This document shows positions 55,302 through 64,000 of a DNA stretch of 64,000 nt, piece by piece (positions within the stretch are counted from its first letter, which is position 1; every line of letters starts with the position of its first letter). The stretch comes from Clostridium sp. UBA4548. GTDB lineage: Bacteria > Bacillota > Clostridia > Clostridiales > Clostridiaceae. Both the position numbers and the translations under genes were made by a program. The notes under the pieces are model-generated. The model searched no databases. It was given only the letters and a program-made list of their open reading frames with translations, and had not been told where the DNA came from. The DNA lies in assembly GCF_002387895.1 (NCBI RefSeq), contig NZ_DGLI01000002.1:81941-145940 (forward strand), given 5' to 3'.

Positions 55302-56354
55302 CTATTTATTGTACATAGAGTTATAATAATTTTGATATTCTCCTGAAGTAATATGTTTCATCCATGCTTCATTATCTAAATACCATTGTATAGTCTTAAC
55401 TATACCTACTTCAAAGGAAGTTTCAGGATACCATCCAAGTTCTTCTTTTATCTTAGTTGGATCTATACCATATCTTCTATCATGACCTTTTCTATCTTCC
55501 ACATACTTTATAAGGTTTTCTGTAACTTCTTTATCTACATTCTCATTTAGATATTGTATTACAGTCTTAACAATTTGAATGTTTGTTCTTTCATTGTGAC
55601 CACCTATATTATATACTTCCCCTAACTTTCCATCATTAAGTACCATATCTATAGCTTTACAATGATCTTCAACATATAACCAGTCTCTTACATTCATTCC
55701 ATCACCGTAAACTGGTAATTCCTTGTGGTTTAAACAATTGTTAATTAAAAGTGGAATTAATTTTTCTGGAAACTGATATGGACCATAGTTATTTGAGCAT
55801 CTAGTGATATTTATTGGCATTTTGTATGTGTCTCCATAAGCTTTTACCATTAAATCCGCACCTGTTTTGCTTGAAGAATACGGACTGTGTGGGTCTAATG
55901 GAGTTGTTTCTGTAAAATAACCTGTATCACCTAGTGAACCATAAACTTCATCAGTGGAAACCTGTAGGTATTTTTTATCCTTCTTCCAGCCATCCTCTGT
56001 TTCCCAAGCATTTTTAGTAGCATTTAGAAGATTTACTGTTCCTAAAACATTAGTTTTAGCGAATATTTCTGGCTCTTTTATGCTTCTATCAACATGAGAT
56101 TCTGCTGCAAAGTTTACAACATAATCTATGTCATATTTTTCGAATAATCCTTCTACTAGTTCTTTATCACATATGTCCCCTTGAACAAATATATGATTTT
56201 CGTTGTTTTCTACTAATTTTAAATTCTCTAAGTTCCCAGCATAAGTTAATTTGTCTAAATTAATTATTTTTATATTATCATACTTTTCAAGCATGTATAA
56301 CACAAAATTTGATCCGATAAATCCAGCTCCACCTGTTACCAAATAAGTTTTCAT
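55302..56354 (-). CDS. rmlB: dTDP-glucose 4,6-dehydratase
   Basis: A 350-residue enzyme with VTGGAGFIGSNFVLYML (NAD site), FAAESHVDRSI, STDEVYGSLGD and the catalytic YSSSK (near residue 160), followed by NNYGPYQFPEKLIPL. It makes dTDP-4-keto-6-deoxyglucose. Full length and intact, located 118 bases after rmlA. Confidence 0.95.
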   Translation of the reverse strand: MKTYLVTGGAGFIGSNFVLYMLEKYDNIKIINLDKLTYAGNLENLKLVENNENHIFVQGDICDKELVEGLFEKYDIDYVVNFAAESHVDRSIKEPEIFAKTNVLGTVNLLNATKNAWETEDGWKKDKKYLQVSTDEVYGSLGDTGYFTETTPLDPHSPYSSSKTGADLMVKAYGDTYKMPINITRCSNNYGPYQFPEKLIPLLINNCLNHKELPVYGDGMNVRDWLYVEDHCKAIDMVLNDGKLGEVYNIGGHNERTNIQIVKTVIQYLNENVDKEVTENLIKYVEDRKGHDRRYGIDPTKIKEELGWYPETSFEVGIVKTIQWYLDNEAWMKHITSGEYQNYYNSMYNK

Positions 56355-56472
56355 GAAATTCTCTCCTTACATATATAATTTTTTACCTTATTACTTTTCT
56401 CAACCTTTTCTTCCGCAGTTACACCTTTGTCTCTTTTAGAAACTTTATGAAACCTAAATCTATATACCCTTT

Positions 56473-57336
56473 CTAATCTCTTGCTAAATTAATCAAGTAT
56501 TGTCCATACTTGGTCTTAGAAAGTGGCTCAGACAATTTTAACAATTGCTGTTTATCTATAAACCCATTTTTATAAGCAATTTCTTCTATGCAAGCTATGT
56601 ATAAGCCCTGTCTTGTTTGTACTGCTTCCACGTAGTTTGCTGCCTCTAAAAGCCCTTCATGTGTTCCTGTATCAAGCCACGCCATACCTCTTCCTAGCAA
56701 TTCAACTTTTAAATTGCCTCTTCTTAGGTACTCGTTATTAACAGAAGTAATTTCTAGTTCTCCTCTTTTAGATGGCTTAATTGTTTTAGCTATTTCTATT
56801 ACATCATTATCGTAGAAATATAATCCTGGAACTGCATAATTTGACTTAGGTTCTTGTGGTTTTTCTTCTATGGATAATGCATTAAATTTATCATCAAATT
56901 CTACCACACCAAATTCACTTGGATTACTTACATGATATCCAAAGATTGTAGCTTCTTCTCTATCTACAGCTCTTTTTAATCTTTCACTAAAGCCATATCC
57001 ATGGAAAATGTTATCCCCTAATACTAATGCAACCTTATCCTTACCTATAAACTCTTCACCAATGATGAATGCCTCTGCAAGTCCATTAGGTTGCTCTTGA
57101 ATAGCATATTGTAGATTCATTCCAATTTCATTACCATCACCTAAAAGTTCCTTAAAGCTAGGTAAATCACGTGGTGTAGAAATTATTAATACATCTCTTA
57201 TTCCTGCAAGCATTAATACTGATAATGGATAATATATCATAGGTTTATCATATATTGGAAGTATTTGTTTGGATACAGACTTTGTTATTGGATATAATCT
57301 TGTGCCAGAACCTCCAGCTAATATTATTCCTTTCAT
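56473..57336 (-). CDS. rmlA: Glucose-1-phosphate thymidylyltransferase
   Basis: A 287-residue enzyme beginning MKGIILAGGSGTRLYPITKS, with SKQILPIYDKPMIYYPLSVL, LGDNIFHGYGF, VEFDDKFNALSIEEKPQEPK and AWLDTGTHEGLLEAANYV, all typical of RmlA. It activates glucose-1-phosphate from PgcA to dTDP-glucose, the first step of the rhamnose pathway. First of the rmlABCD set. Confidence 0.95.
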   Translation of the reverse strand: MKGIILAGGSGTRLYPITKSVSKQILPIYDKPMIYYPLSVLMLAGIRDVLIISTPRDLPSFKELLGDGNEIGMNLQYAIQEQPNGLAEAFIIGEEFIGKDKVALVLGDNIFHGYGFSERLKRAVDREEATIFGYHVSNPSEFGVVEFDDKFNALSIEEKPQEPKSNYAVPGLYFYDNDVIEIAKTIKPSKRGELEITSVNNEYLRRGNLKVELLGRGMAWLDTGTHEGLLEAANYVEAVQTRQGLYIACIEEIAYKNGFIDKQQLLKLSEPLSKTKYGQYLINLARD

Positions 57337-57503
57337 TTACATCACCTCTTCATTAATTATAAACTTCTTAATTGTTTCTAGTTTTTTATTTCTATATTTA
57401 CTACTGATTATTAATAATTAACAAACCTAAAACTCTAGTATAACTAGCTTTTCAGATCCCTACTTAAAGCTTTGTCAGGCTTAAATAATTATAGTTTATT
57501 TAT

Positions 57504-58307
57504 CTACAGATAGTCTTTATATATTGGGTAAGATTTCTTTGCCTGGTTGTACTTTATTTTATTAGGTATCTTTTTGGTAGTCAAACTTTCAAGATGCTTT
57601 ACTTTTAAGTTTGGCAGATATCTCATTCTACCCTTAACTTGTTTTATTTGGTTTCCTAAAAGGGCTTCTTCTCCCCAAAGGAATACACTAGCATCAAGAA
57701 GTTTATAGTGCTTAAAGAAGTTATTTGTTAGAACATATATTGCTCCAATTCCCATGTATATATCCATTTCCTCTGTAACTTCAGTTTGCTTTGTTTCCTT
57801 CTTAAACATTTTATAAGACTTCATCATTAGAGTACCTAGATAATAATTAGAATAATATATACTAAAAAAAAGCTTTCTTATTTTTGATACCCTACTGATT
57901 ACATGAGGATTTTGAAATATACCATCAGAAGTTACTACATTAGGTGCTAAAGCTAAAATATCACTATCCAGCTTATAGTTTTCAATTACCTCTATAAAAT
58001 CTTTATCAAATATCAAATCATTATTGCCTATAACTACTTGCTTATTTTCTTTTGTCATCTCATTTACATAAGTTAGCCCTGTATTAAGCCCTGCAAAATA
58101 GCCTATGTTCTTTTCGTTCCTAATTAACTTAACATTGCTGTATTCCTTACACACGTTCTCTAAATTTTTGTAGTCTTCTACTACAGAATTATTATCAACT
58201 ACAACGATGTGAACTTCTTCACTAGCCTTTAATTCATTTATATTTTTTATGTATTCCTCTGTAACTTTGGAATTATTATAATTAACTGTAACAAAATATA
58301 TTTTCAT
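57504..58307 (-). CDS. Glycosyltransferase family 2
   Basis: A GT-A enzyme of 267 residues: IYFVTVNYNNSKVTEEYIKN, VVVDNNSVVEDY, IRNEKNIGYFAGLNTGL and VVIGNNDLIFDKDF, in which NND replaces the usual DxD, as in several GT2 enzymes. It probably adds a sugar, possibly rhamnose, to the repeat unit at the inner membrane face. It lies between rmlA (167 bases) and another GT2 gene (125 bases). Confidence 0.85.
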   Translation of the reverse strand: MKIYFVTVNYNNSKVTEEYIKNINELKASEEVHIVVVDNNSVVEDYKNLENVCKEYSNVKLIRNEKNIGYFAGLNTGLTYVNEMTKENKQVVIGNNDLIFDKDFIEVIENYKLDSDILALAPNVVTSDGIFQNPHVISRVSKIRKLFFSIYYSNYYLGTLMMKSYKMFKKETKQTEVTEEMDIYMGIGAIYVLTNNFFKHYKLLDASVFLWGEEALLGNQIKQVKGRMRYLPNLKVKHLESLTTKKIPNKIKYNQAKKSYPIYKDYL

Positions 58308-58432
58308 ACTTCCTCCTTAGTATTACAGCACATGCAATATGGCATTAAAAACTTTAATTTGTTTAGTATGTTACTAGACAATTTTATTTAAATGGCCCTT
58401 GATTACCTATATAATTACTATATTTTATTGCC

Positions 58433-59272
58433 TTAGTCATACTTATTTAAAACACCATCTTTTATTCCTCTTAACATAGAGCCTATTACTGCTTTTTTGT
58501 TCGTATGAAACAACATATTATCTATAAATAACTTTGAAGTGAAGAAAAATTTCTTCATACAGAATGTTCCATTAGAAAAACAGTAGTTTTTATATAAGTA
58601 TATAGAATTTCTAAAAATATAATAGTTTCTTACAGGATTATGCTGAAAATACTTTTTCTTGTATCCAAGTATATTAATCACTCTAAATTCCCCTAATCTA
58701 TGTCTCATAACAGCATAGTTGTTCTGCACAATTCTTCCTTTAGAATTTTTTACTCTCAAAGAAAAATCAAAGTCCACAGAATCAATAAACAGCTTTTCTT
58801 CATAGCCTCCAATAACATCAAAAATCTCTATTGGTATTAGATTTCCTGAGGTTATCACGTAATCTAGTTCATCATAGTGATTAACTTTATCTTTTTCAAC
58901 GAAATCCTGATATTCTATTAATGGTGATGCTATATATGTATTTTCATTATCTGCGAAGGTTTGTAATAAATTAGTTACCATATCTTCTTTGCACGAACTA
59001 TCTTGATCAAGAGTTAGTACGTAATCATACTTGTTTTCCTTAGCATAGGCTACCCCAATATTTAGCGCCTTTGCTATACCTAAGTTTTTTTCGTTGAATA
59101 TTGTTTTAGTATTTGGGATTTCAATTAATTTAATTTTTTCTTTTATATCCTGCTTGGAGCCATTATCTACAATGATAACTTCCTCCACCTGCTTATGTAT
59201 TTGTTCTACAGTGCTAATCAAACATTCAAAATCATTGTATGATATTATTACACAACAAACCTTAGGTCTCAT
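58433..59272 (-). CDS. Glycosyltransferase family 2, rhamnosyltransferase-like
   Basis: A 279-residue GT-A enzyme: VCCVIISYNDFECLISTVEQ, EVIIVDNGSKQD, NEKNLGIAKALNIG, YVLTLDQDSSCKEDMV with the DQD metal motif, and DSVDFDFSLRV. The LTLDQDS pattern and length match rhamnosyltransferases that use dTDP-rhamnose, which the neighbouring rml genes supply. Its start overlaps the polymerase stop by 11 bases. Confidence 0.86.
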   Translation of the reverse strand: MRPKVCCVIISYNDFECLISTVEQIHKQVEEVIIVDNGSKQDIKEKIKLIEIPNTKTIFNEKNLGIAKALNIGVAYAKENKYDYVLTLDQDSSCKEDMVTNLLQTFADNENTYIASPLIEYQDFVEKDKVNHYDELDYVITSGNLIPIEIFDVIGGYEEKLFIDSVDFDFSLRVKNSKGRIVQNNYAVMRHRLGEFRVINILGYKKKYFQHNPVRNYYIFRNSIYLYKNYCFSNGTFCMKKFFFTSKLFIDNMLFHTNKKAVIGSMLRGIKDGVLNKYD

Positions 59273-60497
59273 AATTGATTTCCTCCTTAGTAACCTTGTT
59301 ATAATAAGCTAATATTATAAACAGTATCCACATAAAGTCAAAGGACCCCAAATATGGATTTGTAAAAGTTCCTAATAAAAAACTAAAATATCCAACTAAA
59401 AGAGCTTCCATATAAGGAGCTGATCTTTTATTCATTGTTTTAATTGCACACTTTACATTTATAAATAACACATACATATATGTTGAAAAACCTACAATCC
59501 CTAGGTTATATAATTGAAGCACATATGTCAGTTCATACACCCATGGTTTATTTATATCTCTAATAATAGTAGATACTCCTTTTGCAAAGCCTGTTCCTAT
59601 TATTGGTGACCAGGTAAATCCTTTCAATAGTTCTACCCCTTGAATATACCTAACATTTTCAGAGCTACCTGAAAACCCTTCAAGCATTCTTTTAGCTATT
59701 ACAGTTAAATCCAGGTAATTAAATACACTTAAAACTACGATAGAAACAATACCTATTATAGCTACGTAAAAAGTTCTTTTTAGTATTACTTGAATTTGAT
59801 ATTTATTATTTATAATTTTCAAAAGAAGAATTAGCATAACAGTTACTATTAGATTAAGTAACAAAGCTCTTCTTCCAGAAATTAAAATTGCGAAAATTGA
59901 TATTAGAATGTTAAACATTACTAATTTTTTGTGCTTACACTTACTATAATATGTCATTACAAAAGGTGTAGTAAATAACAAGGTTCCTAAATTGTGTGAC
60001 GTTATCTGTACATACCCTGCATGAATTCCTACTCTGCTTTGAGCATCTAAGGAATATAAAAAACTTAGGTTTGTTGCACCTATTGCATTTGTAAATAATA
60101 AAATATTGTAAATAGAAACAACAACATTTGATATCATTATAACATTAACAACTATATCAAATTTATTTGAGTTAGATACCGCTACTGTTAATACAAAATA
60201 AACTAACACCCAAACAAAATTTAATCTTAAACTATCTTTTATGCCTTGGATGTTATTGCCATTAACCATTCCTATAAAAGCCCATACTACCCCAATTAAT
60301 ATGTATAAATATGCCCATTTTAGTAATTCTGAGTTTATTATAATGTTTTTATTTTTCAAAAGATATATGACACTAATAGTAAATACTATTATCAAAAAAG
60401 GAATTTTTATAGATGTATGACTTCTTGGTAAGAAAGTTACTAAGAAAAAGAATATATATATACTTAAGTTGATAAATTTATTACTTAGTTCCATCAT
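59262..60497 (-). CDS. O-antigen ligase/polymerase-like membrane protein
   Basis: A 411-residue protein with about 11 membrane segments. It has the O-antigen-ligase-family loop with SHNLGTLLFTTPFVMTYYSK (near 168), AILISGRRALLLNLIVTVML (near 205) and SPIIGTGFAKGVS (near 298). It may polymerise or ligate the rhamnose-containing glycan. Two adjacent ATGs (60497 and 60494) follow AAAGGT; the second has the better spacing. Confidence 0.78.
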   Translation of the reverse strand: MMELSNKFINLSIYIFFFLVTFLPRSHTSIKIPFLIIVFTISVIYLLKNKNIIINSELLKWAYLYILIGVVWAFIGMVNGNNIQGIKDSLRLNFVWVLVYFVLTVAVSNSNKFDIVVNVIMISNVVVSIYNILLFTNAIGATNLSFLYSLDAQSRVGIHAGYVQITSHNLGTLLFTTPFVMTYYSKCKHKKLVMFNILISIFAILISGRRALLLNLIVTVMLILLLKIINNKYQIQVILKRTFYVAIIGIVSIVVLSVFNYLDLTVIAKRMLEGFSGSSENVRYIQGVELLKGFTWSPIIGTGFAKGVSTIIRDINKPWVYELTYVLQLYNLGIVGFSTYMYVLFINVKCAIKTMNKRSAPYMEALLVGYFSFLLGTFTNPYLGSFDFMWILFIILAYYNKVTKEEINYET

Positions 60498-60615
60498 GGT
60501 ACCTTTCTGATATTCAAAAGCATTTTTACATAAATCTCACTACTAATTAACACTAGGTTGACTTATGTAAAAATACATTGATTTAATTATTTTTAAATGT
60601 TACTTCCTTGAACTT

Positions 60616-61674
60616 TTATACTAGTTCATTAGCAACTTCACTCAATACCTTACCTTTATTATTATGTTTCTTCAATTCTTTTTGTACATAAGGTAACTTC
60701 AGCATCATTTCCTTTAATTCATCCATAGTTACTAAATGAGTATTGTCAGAGTTGTACTCATCCAAATATTGAATCTCTTCATTTCCTTCTGTATAGTACT
60801 TAGCATAATTAAGATCTCTATTATCCGCTGGCACTCTATAGTATTTTCCCATATCTTCTGCTTTTACCATTTCTTCTTTAGAAAGAAGTGTTTCATATCT
60901 TTTCTCTCCATGTCTTGTACCAATAACTTTGCATGGAACTTCTGAATTAAATAGTTCTTTTACTGCTATGGCTAATTGCTCCACAGTAGATGCAGGAGAT
61001 TTTTGAACAAATATATCGCCCTGCTCACCATGTTCAAAGGCATGTAGTACTAAGTCAACAGACTCCTCTAGTGACATTAAAAATCTAGTCATTTTTGGGT
61101 CAGTAAGAGTTAATGGAGTTCCTTCTTTAACTTGATTTACGAATAGCGGAATTACAGATCCTCTAGATGCCATTACATTTCCATATCTTGTTGCACAAAA
61201 AATAGTTTCCCCTTCTAATGCAGCTCTAGATTTTGATATCATGATTTTTTCAGCCATTGCCTTAGACATTCCCATTGCATTTACTGGATAAACGGCTTTA
61301 TCTGTACTTAGAAGAATTACCTTCTTTACTCCATTTGCTAATGCAGAATTAAACACATTTTCTGATCCTGCAATATTAGTCCTTACTGCTTCCATAGGAT
61401 AAAATTCACAGGAAGGCACTTGCTTTAATGCAGCTGCATGAAAAACATAATCTACACCTTTCATTGCATGGTTTATACTACTATAATCCCTTATATCTCC
61501 GATGTAGTATTTAACCTTATCATTTTTTAGAGTATTTCTCATATCATCTTGTTTCTTTTCATCTCTACTAAAAATTCTTATTTCTTTAATATCAGTATTA
61601 AGAAACCTTTTTAATACTGTATTACCAAATGATCCTGTTCCTCCAGTAATTAATAACACTTTGTCTTTAAACAT
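60616..61674 (-). CDS. CapE/FnlA-type UDP-GlcNAc 4,6-dehydratase/5-epimerase, intact copy
   Basis: A 352-residue soluble dehydratase: LLITGGTGSFGNTVLKRFL, FSRDEKKQDDMRN, FHAAALKQVPSCEF, STDKAVYPVNAMGMSKAMAE with Met in place of Tyr, as in the FlaA1/CapE group, and VIGTRHGEKRYETLL. It converts UDP-GlcNAc to the 4-keto-L-arabino intermediate that CapF and CapG would turn into UDP-L-FucNAc. No capF/capG is adjacent, but both are intact in the unit at 26716-29015 whose own capE is dead, so it may serve that pathway. The ATG at 61674 is preferred; the GTG at 61683 lies in the GAGGTG ribosome site. Confidence 0.9.
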   Translation of the reverse strand: MFKDKVLLITGGTGSFGNTVLKRFLNTDIKEIRIFSRDEKKQDDMRNTLKNDKVKYYIGDIRDYSSINHAMKGVDYVFHAAALKQVPSCEFYPMEAVRTNIAGSENVFNSALANGVKKVILLSTDKAVYPVNAMGMSKAMAEKIMISKSRAALEGETIFCATRYGNVMASRGSVIPLFVNQVKEGTPLTLTDPKMTRFLMSLEESVDLVLHAFEHGEQGDIFVQKSPASTVEQLAIAVKELFNSEVPCKVIGTRHGEKRYETLLSKEEMVKAEDMGKYYRVPADNRDLNYAKYYTEGNEEIQYLDEYNSDNTHLVTMDELKEMMLKLPYVQKELKKHNNKGKVLSEVANELV

Positions 61675-61691
61675 ACTTTTCACCTCAACAA

Positions 61692-63578
61692 TTATTCTTC
61701 ATCATTTATTTTAGTAACAGCTACTTTTTCATTAGTAGTTCTTTTATAAGTCGGAACAAGTTCTTCGACTTTATCTCTTATAGCCGCACTATTTTCTTCA
61801 TGAATAAGTTCTTTTAATTCATCAAATCTTTTTCTTAAAACATCTATGTCACTAAATATAGGTTGCCCAACAAATATCTTATCATGCCCTGTTTTTTCTA
61901 AACCTTCTTCAGCCATTAAAAGCTCTTCATATAACTTTTCTCCTGGTCTTAACCCTGTAATTTCAATGTTAATATCCTTATTTGGAGTGTATCCTGATAA
62001 TTGAATTAAATCACAAGCTAAATCATAAATTTTTACTGGTTTACCCATGTCTAACACAAATATTTCCCCACCTTTTGCATAGGCTCCAGCTTGAATTACC
62101 AGCTGAGCTGCCTCTGGAATTAGCATGAAGTATCTTGTTATACTTTTATGAGTTACTGTTACAGGTCCACCTTCAGCAATTTGCTTTTTAAATAAAGGTA
62201 TTACAGACCCATTACTTCCAAGCACATTCCCAAATCTTACTGCTACATATTCTGTATCACTTATTTTATCCATGGCTTGTATAATCATTTCGCATATTCT
62301 TTTTGTTGCGCCCATAATATTAGTTGGATTAACTGCTTTATCTGTTGAAATCAGAACAAATTTCTTTGTATTATACTTGTTTGCGCATTCAGCTACATTA
62401 AGAGTTCCAAACACATTATTTTTAATTGCTTCTGTTGGGTTATCTTCCATTAATGGTACATGTTTATGGGCCGCTGCATGGAATACTACCTCTGGTTTGT
62501 ATTCTTCAAAAATACTTTCTAATCTTTTCTTATCTCTTACAGAGGCTATAAATACTTTCAAATTCAGATTTGGGAAGTTTCTACGCAACTCATTTTGCAA
62601 GTCATATGCATTATTCTCGTAAATATCAAGTATTGCAAGTTCCTGTGGTAAGAAGTTAGCTATCTGTCTACAAAGTTCAGATCCTATTGACCCTCCCCCT
62701 CCTGTTACAAGGACTTTCTTGCCTGTTAGGTATTCTGATATACCTCTATGATCAAGTTTGATTGGCTCTCTTCCTAACAAATCCTTTTCATCTACATCTC
62801 TTAATTGGCTTAATGAAATATTTCCACCTATAATTTCATATACTCCTGGTATAGTTTTTACTTTTGCATGAGTTTCACTACATATTTTTATAATCTCAGC
62901 CTTTTCTTCTGTTGACATGCTAGGTATAGCTAATACTATTAATTCTATTTTCTTATCTTTTACTATTTTTTTTATGTCCTGTCTACCACCTAAAACCCTA
63001 ACTCCCGAAATTACAGTACCCTTCTTATTTCTACTATCATCAATTAATGCTATAGGATTATACTGCATATTGGGATGCGCTTTCATTTCCTTAATAACCA
63101 TTGCGCCTGCACTACCAGCACCGATTATCATCACGTTCTTAAAGTATTGCTTATCAATTTTATTAAAGGCTCTTGGAATCCTTCTCCTTATTCTAAGGCT
63201 TATCCTAAATCCTAACGTGAAAATCATTATAAATACCCCTGCAAGCAAGTTAATGACCCAAGTTACCCTGTATGCCGGTTCGTAGATTAAGTATATTATA
63301 AATATATTAGCCATAGTGGCAACATAACAACCTACAATCCCCATTAAAAACTCTTCTGTTCCTGCAATTGTCCATAAGCTTCTATACATCTTAAATACAA
63401 AGAAACTTACTAGGTAGATAACTATAATTATAGGAATAGTTTTAAACAAAATCCCTATATAAGTATTTAATAATTCCGGATAATCATATAACCTAAAGTA
63501 ATATGCAAGTAAATACGATAATACAATAGATAGTACATCTATTGTAATAAATAATAAAGTCTTACCCTTATTTACCAT
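61692..63578 (-). CDS. Membrane-bound UDP-GlcNAc 4,6-dehydratase (CapD type), second copy
   Basis: A 628-residue paralogue of the protein at 34947 with the same layout: four N-terminal helices (about 8-112), a nucleotide-binding domain (MIIGAGSAGAMVIKEM near 150) and a dehydratase domain (VTGGGGSIGSELCRQI near 293; FHAAAHKHVPLMED; STDKAVNPTNIMGATK). The C-terminal domains of the two copies are nearly identical in long stretches while the N-terminal halves differ more. It lies 17 bases before the CapE-type gene. It begins the rhamnose unit as far as seen; GAGAGGAGC precedes the ATG, as in the other copy. Confidence 0.92.
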   Translation of the reverse strand: MVNKGKTLLFITIDVLSIVLSYLLAYYFRLYDYPELLNTYIGILFKTIPIIIVIYLVSFFVFKMYRSLWTIAGTEEFLMGIVGCYVATMANIFIIYLIYEPAYRVTWVINLLAGVFIMIFTLGFRISLRIRRRIPRAFNKIDKQYFKNVMIIGAGSAGAMVIKEMKAHPNMQYNPIALIDDSRNKKGTVISGVRVLGGRQDIKKIVKDKKIELIVLAIPSMSTEEKAEIIKICSETHAKVKTIPGVYEIIGGNISLSQLRDVDEKDLLGREPIKLDHRGISEYLTGKKVLVTGGGGSIGSELCRQIANFLPQELAILDIYENNAYDLQNELRRNFPNLNLKVFIASVRDKKRLESIFEEYKPEVVFHAAAHKHVPLMEDNPTEAIKNNVFGTLNVAECANKYNTKKFVLISTDKAVNPTNIMGATKRICEMIIQAMDKISDTEYVAVRFGNVLGSNGSVIPLFKKQIAEGGPVTVTHKSITRYFMLIPEAAQLVIQAGAYAKGGEIFVLDMGKPVKIYDLACDLIQLSGYTPNKDINIEITGLRPGEKLYEELLMAEEGLEKTGHDKIFVGQPIFSDIDVLRKRFDELKELIHEENSAAIRDKVEELVPTYKRTTNEKVAVTKINDEE

Positions 63579-64000
63579 GACTTTTTGCTCCTCTCATCGA
63601 TTTATACCCCAAGCCCAATTGGATATTAAGATTTTGTAAATATAAATTATAAACCTTGTCTCATCGACTCCTATTAAACATATAAATTAAATATTTAAAA
63701 TAAATAATTGAAAGTTATTCCGTTAAACTAAACCCTAATTTTTCATTTTTCAATAAACTATTCACCATTAATTAGACATATTATGAATAATACTATCAAT
63801 GTTTGTACATAAAGATTAAGTTTCATTTATGCCTAAAATTAATTTTATCACACTTATATATAAATTTAAAGTTTATTCTATTGAATTCGCCACATTTGTC
63901 TACGCTTAGATAAATGTTTTCATAATAGTAACATTTTAGCAGATTTACTGTAAACTGAAACTATACTTTTAAAATAACCTATAAATTAAAATAGAATCGT
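63579..64000. other. Upstream region of the rhamnose unit, no gene seen
   Basis: AT-rich, with no coding frame, hairpin or repeat that I can support. It should hold the promoter for the minus-strand operon ending at 53683, but no strong -35/-10 pair stands out. Confidence 0.4.

Noticed and set aside
62272..62622. Plus-strand open frames opposite the two CapD-type genes (also 35374-35718)
   Set aside because: They mirror each other because the sense genes are paralogues; no independent start signals or family resemblance.
1..64000. tRNA, rRNA or known riboswitch classes
   Set aside because: No cloverleaf-like sequence, conserved rRNA segment or recognisable riboswitch core was found on reading either strand; a covariance-model scan would be needed to exclude small ones.

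Overview
The window is AT-rich DNA from a Gram-positive, spore-former-like bacterium, most likely a Clostridium in the strict sense. The signs are strong purine-rich ribosome binding sites, frequent GTG/TTG starts, ChW repeats in a cell-wall amidase, LytR-CpsA-Psr (LCP) ligases, and a Gram-positive tyrosine-kinase/PHP-phosphatase pair. No rRNA, tRNA, replication or core metabolic operon is visible. Almost everything serves surface glycans.

Layout. (1) 1-17162: the C-terminal part of a large serine recombinase at the left edge, an O-antigen-ligase-like protein, a truncated mannose-1-phosphate guanylyltransferase, a regulatory/attachment operon on the plus strand (Wzz-tyrosine kinase, PHP phosphatase, LCP), then on the minus strand phosphoglucomutase, a VanZ-like protein, a second LCP, a YibE/F membrane protein and a 1513-residue secreted PHP-domain protein. 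(2) 17488-18417: a lone LicD-family phosphotransferase. (3) 36830 down to 18451: a minus-strand Wzx/Wzy polysaccharide operon whose sugar set resembles Staphylococcus aureus capsule types 5/8 (CapD/CapN/CapM-like for D-FucNAc, CapE/F/G for L-FucNAc, CapO/CapP for ManNAcA), plus a coupled formyltransferase and deacetylase. Its capE is a pseudogene, and an IS/galE/wecB scar lies between wecB and wecC. (4) 45873 down to 37545: a phosphonate module (PEP mutase, phosphonopyruvate decarboxylase, 2-aminoethylphosphonate transaminase, LicC/PntC-like cytidylyltransferase) with its own flippase and EpsG-like polymerase. It is headed by an unusual protein joining a winged helix to a degenerate cytidylyltransferase. 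(5) 52066 down to 46424: an amidase and a glucosaminidase sharing a 110-residue repeat. (6) 52304-53599: a Wzz-tyrosine-kinase paralogue that has lost its ATP-binding motifs. (7) 63578 down to 53683: a dTDP-rhamnose polysaccharide unit with rmlABCD, two GT2 enzymes, a polymerase/ligase and second copies of the CapE- and CapD-type dehydratases.

How it fits together: several polymers appear to be built on lipid carriers, exported and polymerised, with chain length set by the kinase/phosphatase pair and attachment to the wall by LCP proteins. The phosphonate module would supply CMP-aminoethylphosphonate, which a LicD enzyme could transfer to a glycan. The most novel-looking items are the winged-helix/degenerate-cytidylyltransferase regulator with an operator-like palindrome at its own promoter, the tyrosine pseudokinase, and a promoter element found three times with identical spacing, one copy now orphaned. 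The intact capE-type gene in unit 7 may compensate for the broken one in unit 3.
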